Shown here piece after piece: positions 1-8,407 of a stretch of DNA of 64,000 bases; position 1 is the stretch's first letter; each line of letters starts with the position of its first letter. The position numbers and the translations under genes were made by a program. Origin of the DNA: Haliscomenobacter sp965225875 (GTDB lineage Bacteria; Bacteroidota; Bacteroidia; Chitinophagales; Saprospiraceae); contig NZ_CBDDBS010000003.1 in the NCBI RefSeq assembly GCF_965225875.1, forward strand, positions 1,302,001-1,366,000, read 5' to 3'. Under the pieces are notes generated by a model, which saw nothing but the letters and a program-made list of their open reading frames with translations, was not told the origin of the DNA and searched no databases.

Positions 1-1464
1 TTTGCCACGGCAGGGGTATGTGCGCCCAGCCGGAGTTCCATCATCACTGGCATGTATCCGGTGAGCATCGGCACACAAAACATGCGCACCGGGCCTCATT
101 ATGCCTACCGGGAACCAGAGGCAGAGACCTACAAGACTTACATCAGCCTGAAAGACATTCGAGGCAGAAATGTACCAGAATATGCGGCCGTTCCACCACC
201 TTTTGTCAAAGTTTTCACCGAGTACCTGCGGGCAGCAGGCTATTTTACCAGCAACGCCGCAAAAACGGATTACCAATTCAATTCACCCATTACAGCCTGG
301 GATGAAATCGGTAAAGATGCGCATTACAAAAACCGCAGCGCCGGACAACCGTTTTTTGCGGTCTTTAACCACGAGATCACTCATGAGTCCCGGGTATTTA
401 TGAAGAAAGCTGACCCTATGCTGGTAGATGTCAACAAGGTAAGAATTCCAGCCTATTTCCCCGACCTGCCAGTGGTTCGTCAGGACCTGGGAAGGGTGTA
501 TTCCAATATTGTTGAACTCGATCAACAAATCGGTAAATTACTGGATGAACTGAGTGCCGCAGGGCTGCTGGAAAAAACCATTATCTTTTTTTGGTCGGAT
601 CATGGAGGCCCTTTGCTCAGACAAAAAAGGGCGGTAGGGAATTCCGGGCTCCGCGTTCCCTTGATTGTGCGCTTGCCAAATGGAGCGATGGCGGGTACCA
701 AAGTTGAGAATATCGTTTCCCTCATGGATTTGGGGCCAAGCGTTTTGTCATTGGCTGGGATTGAACCACCTGCACACATGCATGGAAAAGCTTTCCTGGG
801 CACCTTCAAAACGAAGACGCCCCATACTTTTGCTTTCGGTGCGGCGGACAGATTTGATGAGGCTGCGGATATGAGCCGCTCCGTGATCGACGGTCGTTTT
901 GTGTACATCAGAAATTTCCGGCCGGAATTGCCCCTGATTTACCGGAATGCTTACCGGGAACAAATTGACATGACCCGCACCCTCATTGAAATGGATCAGC
1001 AAGGAAAACTCAGCGGGAATGCGGCCTATATTTTCATGAAAACCAAACCTGAGGAAGAGCTGTATGATCTGGCTAGCGACCCGGACGAGGTTCACAACAT
1101 TGCGCACTTACCCGAGCAGCAGGCCAAATTGAAGGAAATGCGCGCTGCTCTGGGGGCCTGGCAGTTGGAAATTGGTGATCTGGGATTTATCCCCGAGTCT
1201 GATCTGGTCAATATGATGTGGCCGGGAATGGTACAACCCGCTACGGAGCAGGTGACCTTCAAAAAAGAAGCAAATCAACTTAGATTATCCTGCTCTACCG
1301 CAGGGGCCAGCATTGCTTACCAGTTAGACGACGAGATAGGTGGAAGCAAATGGCGATATTACCACAAACCCCTAGCTCTGGGGGAATTCAAAAAAATTGC
1401 CGCCAGGGCGGTTAGGATAGGCTACAAAACTTCCGCTGTTTCCTATTTGTTAGCAATGAAGTAA
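1..1464 (+). CDS. Sulfatase, 5' part outside the window
   Basis: Type I sulfatase that would remove sulfate esters from a carbohydrate. The reading frame is open from base 1. The sulfatase signature C-x-P-S-R is read at positions 19-33 (CAPSR), whose cysteine (codon at 19-21) becomes the catalytic formylglycine. A second conserved block, FWSDHGG, lies near 590-610 and supplies metal-binding Asp and His. The last 60 or so residues look like a chitobiase/Fn3-like beta domain appended to the catalytic domain. The N-terminus, and therefore any signal peptide, lies upstream of the window, so localisation cannot be read, although relatives in Bacteroidota are usually exported. Substrate cannot be deduced from the sequence. 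Confidence 0.92.
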   Translation, partial: FATAGVCAPSRSSIITGMYPVSIGTQNMRTGPHYAYREPEAETYKTYISLKDIRGRNVPEYAAVPPPFVKVFTEYLRAAGYFTSNAAKTDYQFNSPITAWDEIGKDAHYKNRSAGQPFFAVFNHEITHESRVFMKKADPMLVDVNKVRIPAYFPDLPVVRQDLGRVYSNIVELDQQIGKLLDELSAAGLLEKTIIFFWSDHGGPLLRQKRAVGNSGLRVPLIVRLPNGAMAGTKVENIVSLMDLGPSVLSLAGIEPPAHMHGKAFLGTFKTKTPHTFAFGAADRFDEAADMSRSVIDGRFVYIRNFRPELPLIYRNAYREQIDMTRTLIEMDQQGKLSGNAAYIFMKTKPEEELYDLASDPDEVHNIAHLPEQQAKLKEMRAALGAWQLEIGDLGFIPESDLVNMMWPGMVQPATEQVTFKKEANQLRLSCSTAGASIAYQLDDEIGGSKWRYYHKPLALGEFKKIAARAVRIGYKTSAVSYLLAMK

Positions 1465-1476
1465 GTTAAGTTACAG

Positions 1477-1515
1477 CAATGCAGTGAGTTTTATCATTTA
1501 CCCCTTGCTGCATTG
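1477..1515. terminator. Weak hairpin after the sulfatase gene
   Basis: CAATGCAG (1477-1484) is repeated in inverse as CTGCATTG (1508-1515) with a 23-nt loop, 12 bases after the sulfatase stop codon. No T-run follows, so it is only a possible terminator. Confidence 0.3.
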
Positions 1516-1565
1516 TATGCATTTTCATTGCAACAAGTGAACCATACAAAATTTAAACGAACCAG

Positions 1566-2477
1566 ATGGAATTCATTGATTATTACCAAATACTGGGTGT
1601 GCCCAAAACCGCTTCTGATGCCGAAATCAAAAGTGCTTACCGCAAACTGGCCAGAAAATACCATCCGGACTTAAATCCAAACAACAAAGAAGCAGAAAGA
1701 AAATTCAAAGAAGCCAACGAAGCCAATGAAGTATTGAGTGACCCCGAAAAAAGGAAAAAGTACGATGCCTACGGAAAGGACTGGCAGCACGCAGACGAGA
1801 TAGAAAGAGCCAGACAACAACAACGTCAACAATCCCAACGGCAATCCGGCCGGCAATTCAGCGAAGAAGACTTTGCAGGCGGCGACTTCTCCGACTTTTT
1901 TGAATCCTTGTTTGGCAACCAGGCCAGAGGTGGAACGGGCAATCGGCAAAGCAGATTTAGAGGGCAGGATTTGCACGCTGAGTTGCAGCTCGACTTAATC
2001 GATGTGTACCATAGCCACCAGCGCACTTTAAGCGTGAATGGTAAAAATATCCGCCTAACCATACCGGCTGGGGTTGAAAATGAACAAACCATCAAAATTG
2101 CCGGGCACGGTACCCCTGGCGCGAATGGAGGCCCCAATGGGGATTTGTACCTCACTTTTTCGATTGCGGACCACCCGAAATTCAAAAGGGAAGGCAGCAA
2201 TTTGTATACAACGGTAGAATTGGATTTGTACACCGCGCTGTTGGGAGGGGAAACAACCATCGATACCCTGGACGGAAAAGTAAAATTGAAAGTAGCGCCC
2301 GAAACCCAAAGTGGCACCAAAGTGAAATTAAAGGGCAAGGGGTTCCCAGTATACAAACAGGCCAATACTTTCGGCGATTTGTACCTTACCTATCAAGTCA
2401 AATTGCCTACCCAACTTAGCGAATCTGAAAAAGCATTGTTTAGTGAATTGGCCAAAATGAGAAGCAATGGAAACTAA
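1566..2477 (+). CDS. cbpA: DnaJ-type co-chaperone, CbpA-like
   Basis: Hsp40 co-chaperone that stimulates the ATPase of DnaK. The N-terminal J domain covers residues 1-68, with the HPD tripeptide at residues 33-35. It is followed by a Gln/Arg/Ser-rich linker (about 82-98), a short Gly/Phe-rich stretch, and two C-terminal substrate-binding beta domains (about 125-300). The cysteine-rich zinc finger of true DnaJ is absent, which makes this a type II, CbpA-like protein of usual length (303 residues). The stop codon overlaps the start of the next gene by 11 bases, and that gene encodes a CbpM-like modulator, which supports the CbpA assignment. Confidence 0.9.
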   Translation: MEFIDYYQILGVPKTASDAEIKSAYRKLARKYHPDLNPNNKEAERKFKEANEANEVLSDPEKRKKYDAYGKDWQHADEIERARQQQRQQSQRQSGRQFSEEDFAGGDFSDFFESLFGNQARGGTGNRQSRFRGQDLHAELQLDLIDVYHSHQRTLSVNGKNIRLTIPAGVENEQTIKIAGHGTPGANGGPNGDLYLTFSIADHPKFKREGSNLYTTVELDLYTALLGGETTIDTLDGKVKLKVAPETQSGTKVKLKGKGFPVYKQANTFGDLYLTYQVKLPTQLSESEKALFSELAKMRSNGN

Positions 2478-2772
2478 CAATTTGATCCAGCTTGCACAAT
2501 TTTGCAGCATCCAAAATATAGATACGTCCTTCATCCTGGCCTTACAGGAATATGATTTGGTGGAACTGGTAGTCGTGGAAGAAATCCATTATTTACCAGT
2601 TACACAACTGCCGACGGTAGAAAAAATGGTGCGTTTGCATTACGAACTCGACATCAACTTAGAGGGCATTGACGCCATTGCTAGCTTACTGAAACGAATC
2701 GACGCCCTCGAACAAGAACTCATTGCGACCAAAAACAGATTGCGGGTATTTGAGCACGGCGGAGTTTGGTGA
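2467..2772 (+). CDS. cbpM: CbpM-like chaperone modulator
   Basis: Small protein of 101 residues of the MerR-HTH-like/CbpM family. In E. coli CbpM binds the J domain of CbpA and inhibits it. The N-terminal half holds a short helical region and a beta turn like a degenerate winged helix; the C-terminal half (about 60-95) is a leucine-rich helix that could form a coiled coil. Its first 11 bases overlap the end of the cbpA-like gene in another frame, so translation is probably coupled. The assignment rests on both the sequence pattern and this neighbour. Confidence 0.8.
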   Translation: METNNLIQLAQFCSIQNIDTSFILALQEYDLVELVVVEEIHYLPVTQLPTVEKMVRLHYELDINLEGIDAIASLLKRIDALEQELIATKNRLRVFEHGGVW

Positions 2773-2841
2773 GCGATATAAAAAGTGGAGGCCAATAATG
2801 GTTTGCACAGATAGGTCTCCACTCTTGGGTGACATTTTTAA

Positions 2842-3111
2842 TCAAAACATCAAATCTACCATCACTACCCCATTCTCCCGGTCTTCTCCTTCCACCTCAG
2901 CTACGGTAAAGTAAATGGCATATGCTTCGTCGTCCACTTCTTCACTTTCCATTAGGGGATCTTTTTCAGAATAGAGTATATCAAGTTCGTCACCAGCCTT
3001 GGGCAGGCCAGGATACAATTTTTCAATGCGCCAGGTCAATAGTTGAGCGCAATGGCCGATCATCTCTTCGGGCATTCCTGCTTCCTCGGCATTGGTTAGT
3101 ACAATTTCCAT
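2842..3111 (-). CDS. Small acidic hypothetical protein
   Basis: 89-residue protein rich in Glu and Asp, with no signal peptide, membrane segment or cysteine pair. The N-terminal part seems helical and the C-terminal third alternates hydrophobic and acidic residues like beta strands. I do not recognise the family. It is transcribed against the CbpA/CbpM pair and stands alone. The ATG at 3109-3111 is the only reasonable start. Confidence 0.6.
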   Translation of the reverse strand: MEIVLTNAEEAGMPEEMIGHCAQLLTWRIEKLYPGLPKAGDELDILYSEKDPLMESEEVDDEAYAIYFTVAEVEGEDRENGVVMVDLMF

Positions 3112-3301
3112 GGGTTGTGTTTTGGGTGTTTAAAATACAGGAGCTAAAGGCTAAACCAAAGATAAAATCTTTTGCAATTTATCGGCTGCCCCTGGTCAAG
3201 GTAATTTAAGCTGCGGATAGCCTAGAATTGTTTACATTTACCCCTAACAGCATCAGTCTCTACTTCAACTACGCGCAAACAAACACAGCAAAAACTACTG
3301 C

Positions 3302-4087
3302 ATGAAATTGAAAGTTACTTGCCAACTGGATTATCAAACACTCCAGAACGTCCCCTTGATTTTTTTATTGAGACTGCGATCAGGATTCAATCAAACGATT
3401 ATTTCAGAGGAGTTTATCGTTGAACCAGCCGTACCCGTAAAGGAGTACCTGGATTTGTATGGAAATTACTGCCAACGCCTGCTGTCCCCAATTGGTCAAT
3501 TTTCGATCAAAACCAGTGCATTGCTTGAAACAGCTTCATCGATTGAAGTTGATTTTAATGCAAATTTTGTATTGATTCAGGATTTGCCAGACGATATCCT
3601 GCTCTATTTGTTGCCAAGCCGTTATTGTGAGTCGGACAAATTGCTCGCAAAGGCTTCTGAAATCATTTATTATTTATCCACTGGTTATGAAATGGTGGAA
3701 GCCATTCGGCAATGGGTTAGGCTCAACATTCAATACGCGTACAATTACAGTACCCCTTCCACTTCTGCCATGGATACGCTGGATAGTCAAATTGGGGTTT
3801 GTCGGGATTTATCCCATTTGGCCATTGCCCTTTGCCGCAGCATCAATATCCCAGCGCGTTTTACAGTGGGGTACTTGCACAACTTAGAGCAGATGGACTT
3901 ACACGCCTGGTTTGAAGCCTATTTGGGCGGCAAATGGTACACTTTTGATGCCACTCAGGAGCTTACTACCGGCGGAAGGGCTGTTTTGGCGTATGGCAGA
4001 GATGCTGCTGACGTAGCCACCACCACTTATTTTGGCGACCTACAACTGGATAGTATGTTTGTAGGCGTGGAACAAATTGAGGCTTAG
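3302..4087 (+). CDS. Transglutaminase-like domain protein
   Basis: 261-residue protein of the bacterial transglutaminase/protease-like superfamily (N-terminal beta region plus papain-like core). The catalytic triad can be read as Cys167 (in GVCRDLS), His201 (in LHAWFEA) and Asp216 (in YTFDAT). No signal peptide is visible, so it is probably cytoplasmic. Members act as peptidases or amidases rather than true cross-linkers; the substrate here is unknown. The 190 bp upstream hold no other gene. The gene converges with the DoxX gene, and a 36-nt dispersed element lies between them. Confidence 0.85.
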   Translation: MKLKVTCQLDYQTLQNVPLIFLLRLRSGFNQTIISEEFIVEPAVPVKEYLDLYGNYCQRLLSPIGQFSIKTSALLETASSIEVDFNANFVLIQDLPDDILLYLLPSRYCESDKLLAKASEIIYYLSTGYEMVEAIRQWVRLNIQYAYNYSTPSTSAMDTLDSQIGVCRDLSHLAIALCRSINIPARFTVGYLHNLEQMDLHAWFEAYLGGKWYTFDATQELTTGGRAVLAYGRDAADVATTTYFGDLQLDSMFVGVEQIEA

Positions 4088-4112
4088 GTGTTTTTGACGT
4101 TGTTACTATGCA

Positions 4113-4148
4113 GTGGGGCAAAATGATCACTTGTTTTTTTTATCGCCC
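4113..4148 (-). repeat. 36-nt dispersed element, copy 1
   Basis: One of three copies in the window (others at 35535-35570 and 56543-56578). Read on the minus strand it has an end block GGGCGAT, an A-run, the block AAGTGATCATTTTGC and the closing block CCCAC. The G-rich start and C-rich end are complementary, so a weak hairpin is possible. This copy overlaps the last codons and stop codon of the DoxX gene and supplies its C-terminal residues GDKKNK. Confidence 0.75.
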
Positions 4149-4501
4149 TTATGACAAAACCAGGCCCAAAAAATGAATACAAACTGCACGGGCAATCTGA
4201 TCAGGGCTGCTTGGTGGCTGCCTACTGCTGGGTTGCTCCTGAACACGTCAATCACGTGTAAGGGCAATAGCAACACCATCAACAAAAGGATGCCAAGCGT
4301 GGCATAATGCCGGAAACGGGGAATCATTGCACCAAGGCCAAGGCCAATTTCTACCACTCCTGCAGCAATATTGAGTTCGTCATTCAGCAAAAATTCAGGA
4401 AAAAACCCGGCATACATCAATGGATTCAGAAAGTGCGAAACACCTCCCAAAACCATGAGTAAGCCCAATAGAATCGTTAACACCAACTTAAAGATTTTCA
4501 T
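4127..4501 (-). CDS. DoxX-family membrane protein
   Basis: 124-residue integral membrane protein with four hydrophobic segments, matching the DoxX/SURF4-like family. It starts MKIFKLVLTILLGLLMVLGG and has the conserved HF-N-P-x-Y-A pattern after the first helix. Biochemical role in this family is mostly undefined. The C-terminal GDKKNK is encoded by the dispersed 36-nt element, suggesting that the element landed in or replaced the original gene end. It converges with the transglutaminase-like gene. Confidence 0.8.
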   Translation of the reverse strand: MKIFKLVLTILLGLLMVLGGVSHFLNPLMYAGFFPEFLLNDELNIAAGVVEIGLGLGAMIPRFRHYATLGILLLMVLLLPLHVIDVFRSNPAVGSHQAALIRLPVQFVFIFWAWFCHKGDKKNK

Positions 4502-4628
4502 TCGGTTTGATTTGAAGCACGATGTGTAAAGACAATAATGTTTTTAAAAGTAAGATAAAGTTTTGTGCAAAGATGCTTACAAGGGGTTTTTCTTTATTTG
4601 CCCTAGAATGAGTCCCTATAAAACTACA

Positions 4629-4636
4629 TATCTTTG
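4629..4636 (+). promoter_or_regulatory. Candidate -7 promoter element
   Basis: TATCTTTG fits the Bacteroidota -7 consensus TAnnTTTG and lies 16 bases before the ATG at 4653. No TTTG lies at the expected distance upstream, so only this half is supported. It supports the ATG at 4653 over the earlier in-frame ATG at 4563. Confidence 0.4.
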
Positions 4637-4652
4637 TGCCAAATCAAACACA

Positions 4653-5162
4653 ATGTCCCAAGTACCCCTCGTCGACAATCAGTTTTTAATCGAAAAAAGG
4701 GCTGCGCAAAGTGGGTTTGACATGAGCAATTGGACTTATGTGATTATTCCCGGTATCCCTCCCGAATACAAAGCTCGCGGGGGCACCATTCGGGTACGTG
4801 GGTTTATTGATGCTTACGAACTCAAGCAATACAATCTGCTGCCCATGAAAGACCAGCGGATGTTTTTGCCCTTGAACGCGACCGTCCGCAAAAAAATTGG
4901 CAAAAAAGAGGGGGACTACGTCCATGTTGTTTTGTTTCACGATGTTTCGCCAGTCGTAATTCCAGAGGATATTTTGGCTTGTTTGCTGGATGCCCCTTTG
5001 GCACACCAGTTTTTTTCATCCCTTTCAGAAAGCAACCAGAAATACTACATTGACTGGATCGAGGGGGCAAAAAAAATGGAAACCAAGGTAGAAAGAATTC
5101 AAAAAGCCATTGAGCGTTTAGAGAATGGCTTGAAATTTTACGATTGGGTCAATCAGGAATAA
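4653..5162 (+). CDS. YdeI/OmpD-associated, DUF1905-type protein
   Basis: 169-residue cytoplasmic protein. Residues about 20-95 form a beta-rich DUF1905-like domain (the stretch RGFIDAYELKQYNLLPM and the KIGKKEGDYVHVVL block), and the C-terminal part carries the SESNQKYYIDWIEGAKK helix typical of the YdeI/OmpD-associated family. Function is not established. The ATG at 4653 is preferred over one 90 bases upstream because a TATCTTTG element lies between them and the extra residues look non-coding. It ends 38 bases before the next start, so the two genes may be cotranscribed. Confidence 0.75.
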   Translation: MSQVPLVDNQFLIEKRAAQSGFDMSNWTYVIIPGIPPEYKARGGTIRVRGFIDAYELKQYNLLPMKDQRMFLPLNATVRKKIGKKEGDYVHVVLFHDVSPVVIPEDILACLLDAPLAHQFFSSLSESNQKYYIDWIEGAKKMETKVERIQKAIERLENGLKFYDWVNQE

Positions 5163-5200
5163 ACGCCCTACTCTATTTTGTCAAACAATCTCATCGCATC

Positions 5201-6298
5201 ATGCTCATTTTCCTATTCATTTTAGCCTTGTTTATTGGACTTGTTGTGTTGTACCTGCAACTGCCCCAATTTGGCAAAGCGCCTTCGGGTGAAAGGCTGC
5301 AACGCATCAAACAATCCCCTCATTACAAAGAAACTGCATTTGCCAACGAGGAGGCAACAGGTACCTTTTCAGAAGGGCACACCTTTGGTGGAGTACTGTA
5401 CAGCTTCCTGTTTGAAAAAAAGCCTGATCAAATGCCAAAAGAAAGAGTACCCTCCACTTTTACCGATTTGCATCAACTTCCTGCTGATGTGGATGCCTTG
5501 GTCTGGTTTGGTCATTCTTCCTATTTCCTACAAGTTGGAGGTATAAAATTCCTGATCGATCCGGTTTTTAGCGGCAATGCCTCCCCCATCTCAGGTTCAA
5601 ACCAGGCTTTTAAAGGCAGCGACATTTATGCCGTGAAAGATATGCCAGCCCTTGACTACCTGCTAATTACACACGACCATTACGACCATCTTGATTACCC
5701 AACGGTCAAAGCTTTGCAAGACAAGGTACAAATGGTGATATGTGGTTTGGGAGTGGGCTCACACCTGGAGCGTTGGGGCTATCCGGCAGATCGAATCATT
5801 GAAAAAGACTGGTATGAAAGCCTGACCCTGGGAAAAGGGATGACCCTGCATACCTTACCAACCCGTCATTTTTCAGGGCGCACTTTCAGGCGCAACAATA
5901 CCCTATGGCTTTCCTTTTTGTTGGAAAGTCCAAATGGAAAATTTTACCTCGGCGGCGACAGCGGTTACGGGGAGCACTTTGCCAAAATCGGCGACCAGTT
6001 TGGCCCCATTGATTTGGCCATTCTCGAAAATGGCCAGTACAACCCGGCCTGGCACGAGATCCATTGCTTTCCCGAAGAAACCTTAAAAGCAGCCAAAGCT
6101 TTAAAAGCCAAACGCCTGATGCCCGTTCACTCGTCCAAGTTCGCCTTGGCCATGCATCCCTGGTACGAACCCTTGACGGAAATCACCCGCTTGGATAGTG
6201 GATATGACGTACCTTTGGTTACACCCATGATTGGAGAATGTGTCAACCTGCAAGAAAGTGGGCAGGTCTTTCAGGAATGGTGGAAAACGCTGCGGTAA
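5201..6298 (+). CDS. Metallo-beta-lactamase-fold hydrolase, NAPE-PLD-like
   Basis: 365-residue hydrolase of the UlaG/NAPE-PLD branch. The start at 5201 gives an N-terminal hydrophobic anchor (MLIFLFILALFIGLVVLYL). The zinc-binding motif HDHYDH is at residues 158-163, preceded by the typical WFGHSSYFLQVGG strand region. Further metal ligands probably lie in GGDSGYG and near the C-terminal MPVHSSKF. Relatives cleave phosphodiester or lactone bonds; the substrate cannot be read. The protein is probably membrane-anchored with its catalytic part outside the cytoplasm. The thioredoxin-like gene starts 26 bases downstream. Confidence 0.85.
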   Translation: MLIFLFILALFIGLVVLYLQLPQFGKAPSGERLQRIKQSPHYKETAFANEEATGTFSEGHTFGGVLYSFLFEKKPDQMPKERVPSTFTDLHQLPADVDALVWFGHSSYFLQVGGIKFLIDPVFSGNASPISGSNQAFKGSDIYAVKDMPALDYLLITHDHYDHLDYPTVKALQDKVQMVICGLGVGSHLERWGYPADRIIEKDWYESLTLGKGMTLHTLPTRHFSGRTFRRNNTLWLSFLLESPNGKFYLGGDSGYGEHFAKIGDQFGPIDLAILENGQYNPAWHEIHCFPEETLKAAKALKAKRLMPVHSSKFALAMHPWYEPLTEITRLDSGYDVPLVTPMIGECVNLQESGQVFQEWWKTLR

Positions 6299-6323
6299 AT
6301 TGATCAGGTTTTATGCTTCATTT

Positions 6324-7511
6324 ATGAAACAGACTATTCATTTTCTTTTGCTCATCCTCTCCTTGCATACCAGTTGCAGCGGCCAGGCGTCCCTATCCGG
6401 AAAACTCACCTTCGCTCCCAATGATCAATGGGCCCCTACCCTCTTTTTGATTCAGCCGCGCAGTTTGGATGAGGTGGCAACCAGTTTTTTAGGGCAGGTG
6501 ATTGATTCGGCCAAAGTAAAAGCAGATGGCAGTTTTGTTTTTAACAAACTACCAGATAGCCCAGAGCCTATATTGCTCGAATTGGCCGTGCAAAAAAAAG
6601 GCGAGCAGTTTGTCAACCGCTTGAACAACGAAAATCCGGGCAGCGACAACTATTGCCCAATTATTTGGAAAAATGGGCTCAAACTCAAAATAAAGGCCTC
6701 AATAGCCCAATTCCAAAGCACTTTTACCATCGAAAACCCCTCCCCTGAAAATGTAGCCCTGCTAAAATTAAGGGACATTCGCCAGTCCGCTTTTCAGCAA
6801 TTCCTATCCAAAAACAAGGAAGAGGAGCACGAAGAAACAAAATTACTCGAAGTCGAAGCGGCAAAATTGAACTTTCAAAAACACTTAATTGACTTTGCGC
6901 AACAAACCGACCATTTGCTGCCCGCACTTTTGGCCATCCGCTGGGTAAGTCCGAATCAGGATTACGAACGCATTCCCGAATTTCTATTTTCCCAATGTCA
7001 AAGATGGCAAGGCAGCCATCCTGGCCATCCCTGGGTGGAGCAACTCTGTCAAAAAAGCAAGCGTGAGCGCCTCCCGGTCTTGATCGGAGATAAGTTACCC
7101 GACGCTCTTTTACCCATGCTGGCTGGCGATACCCTTACCCTGGCTCAACTCATTGGCAACCGGCGTTTAACCCTTTTAGACCTTTGGGCTTCCTGGTGTG
7201 CCCCTTGTCGGCGCGAAAACCGCGACTTTTTGGTGCCTATGTGGGAACAGCACCACAAAAATGGCTTTGAAATCATCGGTTATGCCTTAGATGCCAGCGC
7301 AGCAGCCTGGAAAAAAGCGATTGAAGCGGATGGTGCCTACCGATGGGTACATGCTTCTCACCTGCGGGGAGATGATGCTCCTTTGATGGAAACGCTGCGC
7401 ATTCAAACGATTCCCGCAAATTTTTTACTGGATGCAGAGGGAAAAGTGATTGCGAAGAATTTGCATGGCCAAGAGCTCGTGAAATTTGTAGCAAAATACC
7501 TTGGAGAATGA
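6324..7511 (+). CDS. Thioredoxin-like protein, TlpA type
   Basis: 395-residue exported protein with an N-terminal signal sequence ending near the Ser-Gly-Gln-Ala region; the SCSG stretch may be a lipobox. Residues 20-120 form a beta-rich N-terminal domain common in Bacteroidota TlpA-like proteins, followed by a helical spacer. The thioredoxin domain begins near residue 260 and holds the redox motif Cys292-Ala-Pro-Cys295 in WASWCAPC. It would reduce or exchange disulfides in the periplasm. The ATG at 6324 is chosen over an upstream in-frame one because it opens the signal peptide. Confidence 0.85.
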   Translation: MKQTIHFLLLILSLHTSCSGQASLSGKLTFAPNDQWAPTLFLIQPRSLDEVATSFLGQVIDSAKVKADGSFVFNKLPDSPEPILLELAVQKKGEQFVNRLNNENPGSDNYCPIIWKNGLKLKIKASIAQFQSTFTIENPSPENVALLKLRDIRQSAFQQFLSKNKEEEHEETKLLEVEAAKLNFQKHLIDFAQQTDHLLPALLAIRWVSPNQDYERIPEFLFSQCQRWQGSHPGHPWVEQLCQKSKRERLPVLIGDKLPDALLPMLAGDTLTLAQLIGNRRLTLLDLWASWCAPCRRENRDFLVPMWEQHHKNGFEIIGYALDASAAAWKKAIEADGAYRWVHASHLRGDDAPLMETLRIQTIPANFLLDAEGKVIAKNLHGQELVKFVAKYLGE

Positions 7512-7552
7512 GCTAAGCGATCAACATCAATCTTCAACCCCCAGTCATCATT

Positions 7553-8317
7553 TTATTGTTTTTGCAAAAAAACAAACGGGACAAGTGCAATTGAAACCAC
7601 AAGAGAAAACAAAAGAATGCTCACGAAATAGATCAAGACCACTTTAAAAAAAGCAGCAATCCAGCCTTGTTTAAACAGTTTGTGAATGGCGTAAGTATAA
7701 TACAGTACCATAATCAGCATGCTCAGCATAGTGATCCAATCCATGTTCAAGTTGAGGAAAAGAACTGGCATAAATACGATTGATGCCTGGGCATTGAAGT
7801 AGGCATTAGCCACCAAGTGTTCTGCATAGTTGAGCCCAAATTTTTTGAAAAAAAACCGGGTGAAAATCGCAAAAAACGGGATATACAAAATGGATACAAG
7901 CTGAAAATATTGTTTCATTAAATCGTTGTACAGCGTGGCAAATTCATTCGCTTTTTGGTTTTCACTTTGCTGAATCATGTCAGCCATCCCCGCAGCTTGT
8001 TGATCATAAAAACCAAATCCAATGTAGATCAATGCAGCAACAGCCGTCCAGAATATAAGGTATCTAAACGGAGAACTATATTTTATCGTTTTCCCAGCAA
8101 GGTAATCCAACACTACCTGATCTGGCTTTTTAAACAACATGAAAAACGTATAAATTAACCCGTGATCCACATTGCTGATCTGATTGAAAATATCTTCAAA
8201 GATTGCGCGTATGGTGATGCGGCGCTGGATTACTTTTTGGCCGCACTGCCCGCAATAGACGCCAGAAAGGGGGGCTGCACAAGATTTGCATTGAAGGATG
8301 TCTACTTGATTTTCCAT
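7553..8317 (-). CDS. DUF3667 membrane protein with zinc ribbon
   Basis: 254-residue protein. The N-terminus carries a zinc ribbon with Cys10-x2-Cys13 and Cys22-x2-Cys25, followed by a short conserved segment and about five transmembrane helices between residues 75 and 250. This layout is that of the DUF3667 family, common in Bacteroidota and without a known function. The ribbon is likely cytoplasmic. It stands alone, divergent from the following serine hydrolase gene. Confidence 0.8.
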   Translation of the reverse strand: MENQVDILQCKSCAAPLSGVYCGQCGQKVIQRRITIRAIFEDIFNQISNVDHGLIYTFFMLFKKPDQVVLDYLAGKTIKYSSPFRYLIFWTAVAALIYIGFGFYDQQAAGMADMIQQSENQKANEFATLYNDLMKQYFQLVSILYIPFFAIFTRFFFKKFGLNYAEHLVANAYFNAQASIVFMPVLFLNLNMDWITMLSMLIMVLYYTYAIHKLFKQGWIAAFFKVVLIYFVSILLFSLVVSIALVPFVFLQKQ

Positions 8318-8407
8318 CGTTGAGCTTTAGTCGCGCAAGATAGTTTTATTTGTTATCTGTGCAAAAATTGGCGTTTTATCCTTTATTTAGCTTGAAACAA
8401 AAAAATC